Shown: positions 8,466 to 16,738 of the stretch, piece by piece
Layout: each line of letters begins with the position of its first letter
How positions within the stretch are numbered: position 1 is the stretch's first letter
Source of the DNA: Chryseobacterium paludis
GTDB taxonomy: Bacteria; Bacteroidota; Bacteroidia; Flavobacteriales; Weeksellaceae
Assembly: GCF_025403485.1 (NCBI RefSeq)
Contig: NZ_CP099966.1
Span: forward strand, 2,666,001-2,730,000
DNA: 64,000 nucleotides
Direction: 5' to 3'
Notes under the pieces: generated by a model
What the model was told of the DNA's origin: nothing
Seen by the model: the letters and a program-made list of their open reading frames with translations, nothing else
Databases searched by the model: none
Position numbers and translations under genes: made by a program

Positions 8466-9530
8466 TTAGTTTTCCAAATAATTTCTCCATTTTTTTACAG
8501 CATCCGCCATATCTTGAGGCATTGGGCTCTCAAAATACAATTCCTGTTTAGTGGTTGGATGTATAAATCCTAAGGTATGGGCATGAAGTGCATGTCTAGG
8601 AAGAATTTCGAAAACATTCTTGATAAACTGCTTGTATTTTGGTAGATTAACTCCTCGTAACGGCGTATGCCCCTCATATCTTTCATCATTGAACAAGGTA
8701 TGCCCTATATGTTTGAAGTGCGCTCTGATCTGATGTGTTCTTCCGGTTTCAAGTTTACATTCTACCCAGGTCATGTATTTAAATCTCTCTAAAACTTTAT
8801 AATGTGTCACAGCATGCTTCCCGTGGCTTCCATCTTCATATACCGACATCTGCATTCTATTCTTAGGATGCCTTCCTATATGACCCTTAATAGTACCTTC
8901 ATCGTCCTGTACATTTCCCCAAACAAAAGCCCAATACAATCTTTTGGTCTTTCTTTCAAAAAATTGCTTAGCCAAGAAGCTTAAAGCATATTCGTTTTTA
9001 GCAATAACTAATAAGCCCGAGGTATCTTTATCTATTCTATGCACAAGCCCTACTCTATCCAGATCAGATTTTTCCCCTTTCTTAGCAAAATGAAATGCCA
9101 AAGCATTCACTAAAGTGCCATCCCAGTTTCCAAATCCTGGATGTACAACCATTCCTGGTTCTTTATCCACAACAACAAGATCGTCGTCCTCATAAATAAT
9201 GTTGATTGGGATATCCTGTGGAATGATTACATTCTCTCTTGGAGGATGAGCCAGTAAAACGGAAATCTGATCACCAGGCTTCACACGATAATTTTGTTTT
9301 ACAGGAGTTCCATTTACAACAACATTACCTGCTCTGCAGGTTTGTGAAATTTTATTTCTCGAGGAGTTTTGTCTGAATATTAATAAGAACTTGTCTATTC
9401 TTAGAGGCTCCTGGTTTTTGTCGACAGTGATATTAACATGCTCATACAATCCTTTATTTTCCTCATCAATATCGATATTGTTAGGATCTAATAATTCTTC
9501 ATCTAAAAAATCTTCGTTATCTTCTGTCAT
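8466..9530 (-). CDS. rluD: RluA-family 23S rRNA pseudouridine synthase
   Basis: 354 residues. An acidic N-terminal tail is followed by an S4 RNA-binding domain (about residues 40-105: IDKFLLIFRQNSSRNKISQ) and the catalytic domain with HRIDKDTSGLLV, where the Asp is the nucleophile of the RluA/RluD family. CKLETGRTHQIRAH is the second conserved block. It isomerises uridines in large-subunit rRNA; assignment to RluD rather than RluC is from overall form (S4 domain, length). It lies downstream of the PASTA gene, separated by a hairpin, and next to ddl-coaD, a neighbourhood I recall as common in Flavobacteriia. Confidence 0.85.
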   Translation of the reverse strand: MTEDNEDFLDEELLDPNNIDIDEENKGLYEHVNITVDKNQEPLRIDKFLLIFRQNSSRNKISQTCRAGNVVVNGTPVKQNYRVKPGDQISVLLAHPPRENVIIPQDIPINIIYEDDDLVVVDKEPGMVVHPGFGNWDGTLVNALAFHFAKKGEKSDLDRVGLVHRIDKDTSGLLVIAKNEYALSFLAKQFFERKTKRLYWAFVWGNVQDDEGTIKGHIGRHPKNRMQMSVYEDGSHGKHAVTHYKVLERFKYMTWVECKLETGRTHQIRAHFKHIGHTLFNDERYEGHTPLRGVNLPKYKQFIKNVFEILPRHALHAHTLGFIHPTTKQELYFESPMPQDMADAVKKWRNYLEN

Positions 9531-9551
9531 GATTTTTATTTTTTACACAAA

Positions 9552-9578
9552 AGGCTTCAACATAAAAAGTTGAAGCCT
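9552..9578 (-). terminator. Hairpin between the PASTA gene and rluD
   Basis: Perfect 10-base stem AGGCTTCAAC (9552-9561) with GTTGAAGCCT (9569-9578), 7-base loop. On the minus strand TTTGTG follows, so the T-run is weak. It may attenuate rather than fully stop transcription into rluD, whose start is 22 bases beyond. Confidence 0.65.
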
Positions 9579-9601
9579 ATATTTTTTATAATAAATACTT
9601 G

Positions 9602-10702
9602 TTATTCTACTACGACTTTCTTGGCTTTTGGCTTTTGAGCAGGCTGTTGCACTGCATTATTTGCCGTTTTATTGTTACTTCCAGTATTATTTCCTGAAGA
9701 AACATTGGTAGTCGTCTTAGGTTTATTTTCCGTTGGTTTTGGTTTTGTTTCCGTAGCAGCTGGTTTTGTAGCAGAAACTTTTGGTGCTTCTACTTTTGCA
9801 GGTTCTACTTTTTTATGGACAACAGGTGTAGGAACAGGTTCATAAACCGGTTGCTGATGAACAGGAACTTCTTCATATTGTATCGGTGGAAGTGAGGTAT
9901 CTACTTTCATTCGATATACAGAATTCAGTTCGTCTATTTTAGATCGTAATTCAGCTGGAGTTTTCTTACTGGCCCAAAGGTCTATTTGCATTCCCTGATC
10001 TCTTACATCTCCTGCAGCAGGATCCTGATAATAAATGATATCAGATTCATCTTTTCCACCATCTTCATGTTCTACCAATCCCACTTCAAACATACTTCTC
10101 GCGATAGCTGCTCTGGCATCTTTTACAGTGAAGCCAACAACATTGGGAATAGATATATTTCTCATTGGCCCAGAACCTACCACTACATCGATTGTTGAAA
10201 ATCTAGGAATTAATGATCCTGGTTTTACAGGATTTCCTTTAAATAGGATTCTGAGAATTGCATCTTTCTGGATACTTGGTTCGAAAATGGTATCCCCTAC
10301 CTTTAGACCAACCTGATCTATTCGTTGGAAAGCTAATCCGGAATACTTATTAATAACATCCGGAATTGCAACCGGAGCCCAGCTTCTAGGATTAACCATT
10401 AAATGTATTGCACGCCCGTCTTTCACATGGGAACCAGGTGTAGGCGACATTTTTAAAACCTGAAAAGGTCTGTATTTAGGATTATAAGTAGCACTATCTA
10501 CTTCATACCCAAGCCCGGCATCATCTAATATTTTGACAGCCTCGTGTACGGATTTGTTGACAACATTGGGAACGGGTATTTCCTGACCATGATTTGTATG
10601 ATATTCTAACCAACGAAATGTAAGCCAGACCAAACCCACAAAAACACCGATGGCTACTAACAAATTCAGTAAAACTTTCCAGTTGAAAAGTGATTTAAGC
10701 AT
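9602..10702 (-). CDS. PASTA-domain membrane protein
   Basis: 366 residues: a short cytoplasmic tail, one membrane helix (about residues 10-33), then three PASTA repeats (openings IPVPNVVNKS, VAIPDVINKYSG and ISIPNVVGFT), then a long low-complexity tail rich in Pro, Lys, Thr, Val and Asn. PASTA domains bind peptidoglycan or beta-lactam-like ligands; no kinase or transpeptidase domain is attached. The frame is open to a GTG at 10771, but a TATATTTG box at 10736-10729 lies inside that extension, and ATG 10702 gives a sensible N-terminus. It is divergent from ddl, a D-Ala-D-Ala ligase gene, which fits a cell-wall role; exact function unknown. Confidence 0.82.
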   Translation of the reverse strand: MLKSLFNWKVLLNLLVAIGVFVGLVWLTFRWLEYHTNHGQEIPVPNVVNKSVHEAVKILDDAGLGYEVDSATYNPKYRPFQVLKMSPTPGSHVKDGRAIHLMVNPRSWAPVAIPDVINKYSGLAFQRIDQVGLKVGDTIFEPSIQKDAILRILFKGNPVKPGSLIPRFSTIDVVVGSGPMRNISIPNVVGFTVKDARAAIARSMFEVGLVEHEDGGKDESDIIYYQDPAAGDVRDQGMQIDLWASKKTPAELRSKIDELNSVYRMKVDTSLPPIQYEEVPVHQQPVYEPVPTPVVHKKVEPAKVEAPKVSATKPAATETKPKPTENKPKTTTNVSSGNNTGSNNKTANNAVQQPAQKPKAKKVVVE

Positions 10703-10728
10703 ACTTAAAAATACTTTAATTATAATGG

Positions 10729-10736
10729 CAAATATA
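10729..10736 (-). promoter_or_regulatory. Probable -7 box of the PASTA gene
   Basis: Minus strand TATATTTG, 27 bases before ATG 10702 and inside the longer open frame, so it argues for the shorter start. No clear -33 element. Confidence 0.4.
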
Positions 10737-10809
10737 GCTAATAATTTTAGAATGTACTTTTTATTTATCACAATTCATATTTGCTTTCAAAATTTTGAAT
10801 TTTCCCTAA

Positions 10810-10836
10810 TTGCATTACATAAAATGATTAAATTTG
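10810..10836 (+). promoter_or_regulatory. Probable ddl promoter
   Basis: TTG at 10810-10812 and TAAATTTG at 10829-10836, spacer 16 bases, matching the Bacteroidetes -33/-7 pattern. Initiation would fall about 10843, just before the two candidate ddl starts. Confidence 0.5.
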
Positions 10837-10858
10837 CCTTAATTGATACTATATGGTT

Positions 10859-11851
10859 ATGAGCAAAAAAAGTGTTGCCGTAGTTATGGGAGGCTATTCT
10901 GATGAATATGTTGTTTCCCTGAAAAGCGGTCAATTAATTTATGATTCTTTAGATAGAGATCTATATAATGTACATAAAGTAGTTGTTTTAAAGGATAAGT
11001 GGTATTTTTTAGATGAAAATAACAAACAATACCCGATCAACAAAGGAGATTTCTCTGTAACATTGGAGAATAATGAACAATTAAAGTTTGATGTCTGCTT
11101 TAATATAATCCACGGAACACCAGGTGAAAATGGTATCCTGCAGGCTTATTGGGACGCGATAGGACAAACCTATACTGGATGTGATTTTTATCAGAGTGCT
11201 TTAACGTTCAATAAAAAAGACACATTAGCTGTATTATCTAAATATGGTATTCCTTCAGCAAAAAGTATTTATTTAAGGAAGGGAGAAAACATAAATGTTG
11301 ATGAAATAGTAGACTATCTTGGGCTTCCTCTTTTCGTTAAACCAAATCAATCCGGATCGTCTCTAGGAATATCTAAGGTAAAAGAAAAGTCTGAATTACT
11401 CCCAGCAACAGAAATTGCATTTAAAGAAGATCATGAAATTCTAATTGAAAGCTTCTTAGATGGTATGGAAGTATCTGTCGGAGTAATTGATTTTAAAGGA
11501 GAAACTATTGTTTTAGGAATAACAGAAATTGTTCCTCAAAATGAATTCTTTGATTACGAAGCCAAATACGAAGGAGCTTCTGAAGAAATAACCCCGGCTA
11601 GAATTGACGAGGAGACAACTAAAAGAGTAGAAGAAATTTCCAAAAGAGCCTATGATTCTTTAGGGATGAGTGGTTTTTCCCGCAGCGAATTCATTTTAAT
11701 GGATGGTATTCCTTATATGTTGGAAATGAATACCAATCCAGGATTCTCTCCGGCAAGTATTTTACCTCAGCAAGCAAGACATTACGGAATTTCTATTATG
11801 GATCTTTGCGGCAATGAAGTTGAAAAGGCATTAGCGAAAAAAACGAACTAA
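10859..11851 (+). CDS. ddl: D-alanine--D-alanine ligase
   Basis: 330 residues, ATP-grasp fold. It joins two D-alanines for the peptidoglycan stem peptide. Visible motifs: VMGGYSDEYVVSLKSG at the N-terminus, HGTPGENG, LFVKPNQSGSSLGI (ATP loop), the EMSVG-like SFLDGMEVSVGV segment and LEMNTNPGFSP with the metal-binding Glu and Asn. Two ATGs are possible, 10853 (MVMSKK) and 10859 (MSKKSV); I prefer the second because family members usually begin there. coaD starts two bases after its stop, so the two are translationally linked. Confidence 0.95.
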   Translation: MSKKSVAVVMGGYSDEYVVSLKSGQLIYDSLDRDLYNVHKVVVLKDKWYFLDENNKQYPINKGDFSVTLENNEQLKFDVCFNIIHGTPGENGILQAYWDAIGQTYTGCDFYQSALTFNKKDTLAVLSKYGIPSAKSIYLRKGENINVDEIVDYLGLPLFVKPNQSGSSLGISKVKEKSELLPATEIAFKEDHEILIESFLDGMEVSVGVIDFKGETIVLGITEIVPQNEFFDYEAKYEGASEEITPARIDEETTKRVEEISKRAYDSLGMSGFSRSEFILMDGIPYMLEMNTNPGFSPASILPQQARHYGISIMDLCGNEVEKALAKKTN

Positions 11852-11853
11852 TT

Positions 11854-12327
11854 ATGAAAATTGCTGTTTTCCCAGGATCATTTGATCCAATTACTCTAGG
11901 ACATTATGATATTATAGAAAGGGCCGCACCACTTTTTGATAAACTCATCATCGCAATTGGACAGAACTCACAAAAGAAATACATGTTTCCTCTTGAAAAG
12001 AGAATGGAATTTATTCAGAATTCCGTAGCAGAATTTCCTAATGTAGAAGTCGATTATTTTGAAGGTTTAACGGTTGATTTCTGTTTTGAAAAAAATGCTC
12101 AGTTCATTCTTAGAGGACTAAGAAATCCTGCTGACTTCGAATTTGAAAAAGCCATTGCTCATACGAACAGAACTTTAGCTCATAAAAAATTAGAAACTGT
12201 ATTTCTATTAACTTCATCCGGAAAATCTTTTATCAGCAGCAGCATTGTAAGAGAAATTATCAATCACGGTGGTGAATATGAACTACTCGTTCCAGAAGCC
12301 GTAAGGGTTGAAAAAATAAAAAAATAG
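11854..12327 (+). CDS. coaD: Pantetheine-phosphate adenylyltransferase
   Basis: 157 residues, the usual length. It transfers AMP to 4'-phosphopantetheine in coenzyme A synthesis. The nucleotidyltransferase motif FPGSFDPITLGH is at residues 5-16 (the TxGH His is catalytic), RGLRNPADFEFE is the substrate region and FISSSIVREI is the second nucleotide-binding motif. It is two bases downstream of ddl and clearly in the same transcript. Confidence 0.97.
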   Translation: MKIAVFPGSFDPITLGHYDIIERAAPLFDKLIIAIGQNSQKKYMFPLEKRMEFIQNSVAEFPNVEVDYFEGLTVDFCFEKNAQFILRGLRNPADFEFEKAIAHTNRTLAHKKLETVFLLTSSGKSFISSSIVREIINHGGEYELLVPEAVRVEKIKK

Positions 12328-12335
12328 ATGATCAT

Positions 12336-12396
12336 TGATAAATGGTAAAAGATTTGCTTATGGAAGAATCAATCATTAATCTCTTGCCATTTATCA
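12336..12396. repeat. Long imperfect palindrome between coaD and the TRIC gene
   Basis: A 19-base left arm at 12336-12354 pairs with a 19-base right arm at 12378-12396 (17 of 19 positions complementary), loop 23 bases. Neither arm is followed by a T-run, so it is not a standard terminator. It fills most of the 79-base gap and ends just before the ATG at 12407. Such AAATGG/TTTATCA hairpins may be dispersed intergenic repeats; copy number elsewhere cannot be judged here. Confidence 0.7.
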
Positions 12397-12406
12397 TTCA
12401 TAATAT

Positions 12407-13039
12407 ATGCACGAACAGTTCAATTTTGCCATAGAAGTATTGGGAACCATTTCCTTTTCCATGTCCGGAAGCTTTGCAGCGATGCAAAAGCGACTTGATC
12501 CGTTTGGTGTTCTCATTATCGCTTTCGTTACTTCTGTAGGAGGTGGAACTGTTAGGGATTTACTTCTTGATATTCCGGTATTCTGGATGCATGATTTATT
12601 AACCTGCGCCGTGATTATTATGACCAGTATTTTCACAATGGTTTTTAAATCCCTGGAAAAAAACTTTCAGGTCACCCTATTTATTTTTGACAGCCTTGGA
12701 CTGGGATTGTTTACTATAATAGGAGTTCAAAAAGGCTTAAATGCAGACATTCATCCTTTAATATGTATTGGACTTGGGACCATTACTGGTTGTTTTGGAG
12801 GTATTATCCGAGATATCCTGCTCAACAGAATACCCTTAATCTTTAGAAAAGAGATTTATGCAACAGCCTGTATAGTGGGTGGGGCTGCATTTTTATTAAT
12901 GACCAAATACACTGATCTTTCATACACATTCATCCAGATATTTACTATTATACTGATTGTAGCAATACGTACATTAGCTGTAAAATACCACTGGCAGATG
13001 CCTAAATTTTATGGTTACGATAATAATTCGGAAATGTAG
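12407..13039 (+). CDS. Trimeric intracellular cation (TRIC) channel family protein
   Basis: 210 residues with about seven membrane helices and the internal duplication of this family: GGGTVRDLLLD in the first half and GGIIRDILLNRIPLIFR in the second, each a glycine-rich kink plus Arg-Asp. Bacterial members (YadS/UPF0126) are potassium-permeable homotrimeric channels in the inner membrane. It follows coaD after 79 bases containing a large hairpin, so co-transcription is uncertain. A bidirectional terminator follows. Confidence 0.88.
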   Translation: MHEQFNFAIEVLGTISFSMSGSFAAMQKRLDPFGVLIIAFVTSVGGGTVRDLLLDIPVFWMHDLLTCAVIIMTSIFTMVFKSLEKNFQVTLFIFDSLGLGLFTIIGVQKGLNADIHPLICIGLGTITGCFGGIIRDILLNRIPLIFRKEIYATACIVGGAAFLLMTKYTDLSYTFIQIFTIILIVAIRTLAVKYHWQMPKFYGYDNNSEM

Positions 13040-13067
13040 ATATAAAGAACAAAATAACACAAACAAA

Positions 13068-13091
13068 AGGCAGAAAATAAATTTTCTGCCT
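13068..13091. terminator. Bidirectional terminator between the TRIC gene and the TPR protein gene
   Basis: Perfect 11-base stem AGGCAGAAAAT / ATTTTCTGCCT with a 2-base loop; T-run on the plus side (TTTTTATA) and TTTTGTTT on the minus side. It serves two convergent genes. Confidence 0.85.
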
Positions 13092-13117
13092 TTTTATATT
13101 TTTAAATTTTGAGTAAA

Positions 13118-13690
13118 TTATCTTATTTTTCCTCCTCTCTGTCTCATATTAGGATTATGCATATGCTTTTGCATTGTTGGCATTTTCAACTGATCTTTCA
13201 TCATTTTGATCTGATCCGTCATCATTCCTGCACTATCAAGTCTTTTAGCTTCTTCCAATAGTTTTTGCCCTTCCTGTTTTCTTCCTTTAGAAATTGCAGA
13301 AGCTGCAAGATTCAACGTAGCCATTGCTCTATCATGTTTCATATTCAAACCATATTCAAGAGCTTTCTTCATTAAAGGTTCTACTTTTGTAGGGTGTTCC
13401 TGAGCTAAAGTTAATCCCTGAAGATAGTGAAAATACCCATATTGAGATTTATGAAGCTGGCTTGGATAGTTCGTGATATGATCTAAATATGTCACCGCTT
13501 TCTGCATATTTTGTTTTCTCAATTGCCAGAATGCCAAAAGGATGTATTCATTTTTAAAGAAAAGAAAAATAGGCAATGCTGCTAGAAGAAATACTACGAT
13601 TCCCCAGCCTAAACTTCTTGTGAAGATCATCAAATAAAGACCCGCGATGATAAGAAGTGCTGCGATTACAATTTTTATATATTTGTTCAT
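13118..13690 (-). CDS. Membrane-anchored TPR-like protein (DUF2892-type N-terminus)
   Basis: 190 residues. Two closely spaced membrane helices (about residues 5-22 and 27-46) are followed by a soluble helical part with TPR-like helix pairs (LLAFWQLRKQNMQKAVTYLDHI; GYFHYLQGLTLAQEHPTKVEPLMKKALEYGL) and a Met/Lys-rich tail ending in GGKIR. TPR modules mediate protein contacts; I cannot name a partner. A TATCTTTG box lies 19 bases upstream of the ATG on the minus strand. It converges with the TRIC gene. Confidence 0.7.
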   Translation of the reverse strand: MNKYIKIVIAALLIIAGLYLMIFTRSLGWGIVVFLLAALPIFLFFKNEYILLAFWQLRKQNMQKAVTYLDHITNYPSQLHKSQYGYFHYLQGLTLAQEHPTKVEPLMKKALEYGLNMKHDRAMATLNLAASAISKGRKQEGQKLLEEAKRLDSAGMMTDQIKMMKDQLKMPTMQKHMHNPNMRQRGGKIR

Positions 13691-13708
13691 TATTAAAATT
13701 TAGAAGTG

Positions 13709-13716
13709 CAAAGATA
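13709..13716 (-). promoter_or_regulatory. Probable -7 box of the TPR protein gene
   Basis: Minus strand TATCTTTG, 19 bases before ATG 13690. It lies in the short gap after folA. Confidence 0.4.
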
Positions 13717-13723
13717 AAAAATT

Positions 13724-13747
13724 TAGAGGTTAGAAGCTAGAGGTTAG
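13724..13747. repeat. Short tandem repeat TAGAGGTTAG
   Basis: Two copies of TAGAGGTTAG, at 13724-13733 and 13738-13747, 14-base period, in the folA/TPR gap. It resembles the degenerate GTTAGA-type repeats I recall from intergenic regions in this group; function unknown. Confidence 0.5.
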
Positions 13748-13766
13748 CTGTCTGAATTCTTAACAA

Positions 13767-14261
13767 CTATTCATTTTTAATTTTTTCATAAGTTTGAAAG
13801 CAGAAATCATACTGATTTTTTTCATCTTTCTCATGGCAGATCTCACTTGTTTTGCTCCACAATCTTCCATCTATTTTTGGAAAGAATGTGTCAGCTTTTA
13901 AATCCGCTTTCACTAAAGTCACTTCAAGCCTGTCTGCAATATCCATGGTCTGTTCATAGATATTTCCACCTCCGATAATAAAGACATTTTCATCAATTTT
14001 CTTAGCAAACTTTACCGCTTCTTTAATACTTCCAACAATTAGAATCCCTTCTTCAAACCAATTTTTTTTACGTGAAATAACAATATTGGTACGATTAGGA
14101 AGTGGTTTTCCAATACTTTCGTAAGTCTTTCTTCCCATGATAATCGGATGCTCCGAGGTTAAATCTTTAAAGTGCTTTAAATCTTTAGGAAGATGCCAAA
14201 GTAACTGGTTTTCAAAACCAATTTCATTCTTCTCTCCCATGGCTACCACTATTGTTGTCAT
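13767..14261 (-). CDS. folA: Dihydrofolate reductase
   Basis: 164 residues, the usual length. It reduces dihydrofolate to tetrahydrofolate with NADPH. Visible: IVVAMGEKNEIGFENQLLWHLPKDLKHFK (substrate pocket, with the acidic catalytic residue expected around the LPKD helix), IIMGRKTYESIG (NADPH site), LPNRTNIVISRK and FIIGGGNIYEQ. It is divergent from lemA across a 74-base gap that holds -7-like boxes for both directions. Confidence 0.95.
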   Translation of the reverse strand: MTTIVVAMGEKNEIGFENQLLWHLPKDLKHFKDLTSEHPIIMGRKTYESIGKPLPNRTNIVISRKKNWFEEGILIVGSIKEAVKFAKKIDENVFIIGGGNIYEQTMDIADRLEVTLVKADLKADTFFPKIDGRLWSKTSEICHEKDEKNQYDFCFQTYEKIKNE

Positions 14262-14276
14262 TCAAATTATTTTCTG

Positions 14277-14304
14277 CAAAATTAGCACATAATTTGTATA
14301 TTTG
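14277..14304. promoter_or_regulatory. Divergent -7 boxes for folA and lemA
   Basis: Minus strand TAATTTTG at 14284-14277 (16 bases before the folA ATG) and plus strand TATATTTG at 14297-14304 (32 bases before the lemA ATG). Both fit TAnnTTTG; -33 elements are not obvious. Confidence 0.4.
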
Positions 14305-14335
14305 ATTAGCACAAAAAATTTAAAAAAAATAAACT

Positions 14336-14944
14336 ATGAAAAATAAAGGCTGTCTGAGCGCTGGAACAATTGGCATCGCTCTCCTTATCATTGTTGCTGT
14401 CATCTTCTTCTGGGGAAAAAGCGGATATAATAGTTTCGTTACAAAAGAACAAAATGTCAATAGCAAATGGTCTAACGTAGAAACTGTATATCAGAAAAGA
14501 GCCAACTTAATTCCTAATCTTGAAAGAACGGTAAAATCGTATTCAAAATTTGAACAAGAGACTTTAACTAAAGTTGTTGAAGCTCGTTCTAAAGCGACAT
14601 CTATCAATATTGACCCTACCAATATGACAGAAGCAGATCTTGCAAAATTCCAAGCTGCACAGGGAGAATTATCCGGAGCATTAAGCAGATTAATGGCTGT
14701 CGTAGAATCTTATCCTAACCTGAAAGCTGATCAACAATATATTAATTTCCAAAGAGAATATACTGCAATCGAAAACAGTATCAGATCAGAAACTGTTTAT
14801 TTTAACGATGCTGCTAAGGATTATAATACATCAATTAAAACTTTCCCAAATAATATTTTGGCGAATTTTACAAACTTTAAAGAAAAACCATACTTCAAGG
14901 CGGAAGCAGGAGCGAGTAAAGCACCTGATGTTTTCTCTGAATAA
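14336..14944 (+). CDS. lemA: LemA family protein
   Basis: 202 residues. One N-terminal membrane helix (about residues 9-27) is followed by the helical LemA domain: YNSFVTKEQNVNSKWSNVE, then YQKRANLIPNLERTVKSY, then the conserved NFQREYTAIENSI region. The family is membrane-anchored with the domain outside the cytoplasm; molecular function is unknown. It overlaps the next TPM-domain gene by one base (TAATG), and LemA-TPM-TPM is a recurring gene order, so the three products probably work together at the envelope. Confidence 0.9.
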   Translation: MKNKGCLSAGTIGIALLIIVAVIFFWGKSGYNSFVTKEQNVNSKWSNVETVYQKRANLIPNLERTVKSYSKFEQETLTKVVEARSKATSINIDPTNMTEADLAKFQAAQGELSGALSRLMAVVESYPNLKADQQYINFQREYTAIENSIRSETVYFNDAAKDYNTSIKTFPNNILANFTNFKEKPYFKAEAGASKAPDVFSE

Positions 14945-15372
14945 TGAGCAATTTCCTAACAAATCAGCAAATAGCTTCCCTCGTGGAAGCTATTAAATCT
15001 GCGGAAGAAAATTCTACAGGCGAGATCAGAGTGCATATAGATTCCAATACAGAGACTCAGAACGCCGGAACGGCGTTAGAAGTTTTTAAAAAACTGGATA
15101 TGCATAAAACCGCCGAAAGAAATGCAGTACTCTTTCATGTCAATTTCGAACAAAAATATCTTACGATTATTGGGGATGTTGGAATTCATGAGAAGGTGCA
15201 GCAATATTACTGGGACCATCTCCATGATTTTATCACTTCTGAATTTGCAAAAGGAAACTATCATAAGGCATTGAAAAGTGCTATTCTGGAAACCGGTCTT
15301 GAACTTAAAAAGTATTTTCCTGTAAAAGGAGAAAATCACAACGAACTTCCCAATGAAATTACATTCTCTTAA
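14944..15372 (+). CDS. Small TPM-domain protein
   Basis: 142 residues. A single TPM domain without signal peptide or membrane anchor: SLVEAIKSAEENSTGEIRVHI at the start and LFHVNFEQKYLTIIGDVGIHEKV in the core. TPM domains include an acid phosphatase of thylakoids and many uncharacterised bacterial proteins. The start overlaps the lemA stop by one base and its end overlaps the next gene by 20 bases, showing tight translational coupling. Confidence 0.82.
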   Translation: MSNFLTNQQIASLVEAIKSAEENSTGEIRVHIDSNTETQNAGTALEVFKKLDMHKTAERNAVLFHVNFEQKYLTIIGDVGIHEKVQQYYWDHLHDFITSEFAKGNYHKALKSAILETGLELKKYFPVKGENHNELPNEITFS

Positions 15373-16159
15373 AATAGTATTTTCATTTCTATTTATTTGC
15401 TTTTACAGCTTTGTATCAGCACAATATACTATACCTAAAAAACCAACTGTTTTATATCCTGTTTATGATGAAGCCAACTTGCTTTCACAGCAGGAAAAAG
15501 ATGCTCTAAATAATAAACTAATTAAGTTTGCTGATTCAACATCAACGGAAATTGAAGTAATCATCATTCCAAGTACCAAAGGACAGGATGTCAATTTTCT
15601 GGCAACAATGTTTGGTGAAAAATGGGGAATTGGCAAAAAAGGAGTGGATAATGGTATTGTATTTCTTATTGCTACCCAGGACAGAACAATGTCTATACAG
15701 CAAGGAAGAGCAGTTGAACAATACCTGACAGCTTCTGTTTCAGGGCAAATATTGGATTATCTCGTAACTCCTAACTTCAAACAAGGACTTTGGTACGAAG
15801 GCATTAACAGGGGAACCTCAGCCATTATGGAGGCGGTACAGGGAAAGTTTAAACCCATCAATGAACCCTCCGGTGGCGGGAATACAAAAGCATTTAAAGT
15901 ACTCATCATTGCCTTCGTGATATTTATTATTCTCGCTATACTCTTTGGAAACAGAGGTGGTGGTGGCGGAAATAATAATGACGACGATGATGTGATCCTT
16001 ACAAGAAGAGGTCGTAGAAATTATCCTGGTGGATTCTTTCCTTTCCCAGGCAGTTTTGGAGGTGGTGGTTTTGGAGGTGGAAGCTCCGGAGGCGGTGGAT
16101 TTGGAGGCTTTGGCGGCGGTGGAAGTTTCGGCGGCGGTGGCGCTTCAGGAGGATGGTAA
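15353..16159 (+). CDS. Secreted TPM-domain membrane protein with glycine-rich tail
   Basis: 268 residues. Signal peptide (to about VSAQ, residue 24), TPM domain (YPVYDEANLLSQQEKDALNNKL through the IATQDRTMSIQQG region), one membrane helix near residues 182-197 (VLIIAFVIFIILAILFG), then a Gly/Ser/Phe-rich tail ending GGASGGW. This is the standard layout of the YgcG-like TPM family in lemA operons. The tail is low complexity, encoded by repeated GGTGG-type codons. Confidence 0.87.
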   Translation: MKLHSLKIVFSFLFICFYSFVSAQYTIPKKPTVLYPVYDEANLLSQQEKDALNNKLIKFADSTSTEIEVIIIPSTKGQDVNFLATMFGEKWGIGKKGVDNGIVFLIATQDRTMSIQQGRAVEQYLTASVSGQILDYLVTPNFKQGLWYEGINRGTSAIMEAVQGKFKPINEPSGGGNTKAFKVLIIAFVIFIILAILFGNRGGGGGNNNDDDDVILTRRGRRNYPGGFFPFPGSFGGGGFGGGSSGGGGFGGFGGGGSFGGGGASGGW

Positions 16160-16371
16160 GATAAAGGTAAACACATACAATAAAGTATTAGAATACATCA
16201 ATTAGTGATGATCTTTCAACAAATATATTTCCTTTTCCAATTCTTGGAATCATCATTGAGAAAATACTTTCATTAAAGGAGAATGAAGTTATCCATACTG
16301 ATTCTCAATACTGTTTCTATGAATATTAATATATTTAACAAATCCTATATCTTTTTATAAAATTTAAATAT

Positions 16372-16407
16372 AAAAGCTTCTAAGGTCTTCTGGTCTTAGA
16401 GGCTTTT
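16372..16407 (+). terminator. Terminator-like hairpin far downstream of the TPM operon
   Basis: AAAAGCTTCTAAG (16372-16384) pairs with CTTAGAGGCTTTT (16395-16407), one G-T wobble, 10-base loop, ending in a T-run. It lies 213 bases after the TPM gene stop, implying a long 3' untranslated region or an unseen small transcript. Confidence 0.6.
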
Positions 16408-16672
16408 GCTTTTGGGGTAATTCTTATACTTTTTTTCATGTCCTCAAAGACAAATCCCTTAAAGAATAATTTAGTTTCTGTTACAACATAATTTGTCGGG
16501 CAATAAGCTGTGAATCACATATCGTAATCCCTAATTACAAAGATTTTAAAAATATTAAATTTATTCTAGGTAAAACATTTACAGTACTAGAAAATCTCAA
16601 CCAAGATGTTTAATTCAATTAATTTCTATTGTAAAAAATATTCACGAATGAGGGATTTTAAAAAAAAATTGA

Positions 16673-16680
16673 TATTTTTG
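16673..16680 (+). promoter_or_regulatory. Probable -7 box of the surface-protein gene
   Basis: TATTTTTG, 59 bases before the ATG at 16739. No clear -33 TTG. Confidence 0.3.
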
Positions 16681-16738
16681 AAGGAAGTGAAATCTCCGAA
16701 GAATTTCATATAATAAAAAACACAAAAAATTATTTAAG

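Larger units (their letters stand above)
16160..16738. other. 579-base intergenic region without a gene
   Basis: No open frame with family resemblance on either strand. It contains one terminator-like hairpin (16372-16407), a short inverted repeat TTCCAA/TTGGAA (16235-16249) and a -7-like box TATTTTTG at 16673-16680 before the next gene. The rest is AT-rich and featureless to my reading. Confidence 0.6.

Noticed and set aside
9602..10771. PASTA protein starting at 10771
   Set aside because: Start would be GTG, and a -7 promoter box lies downstream of it; ATG 10702 fits better.
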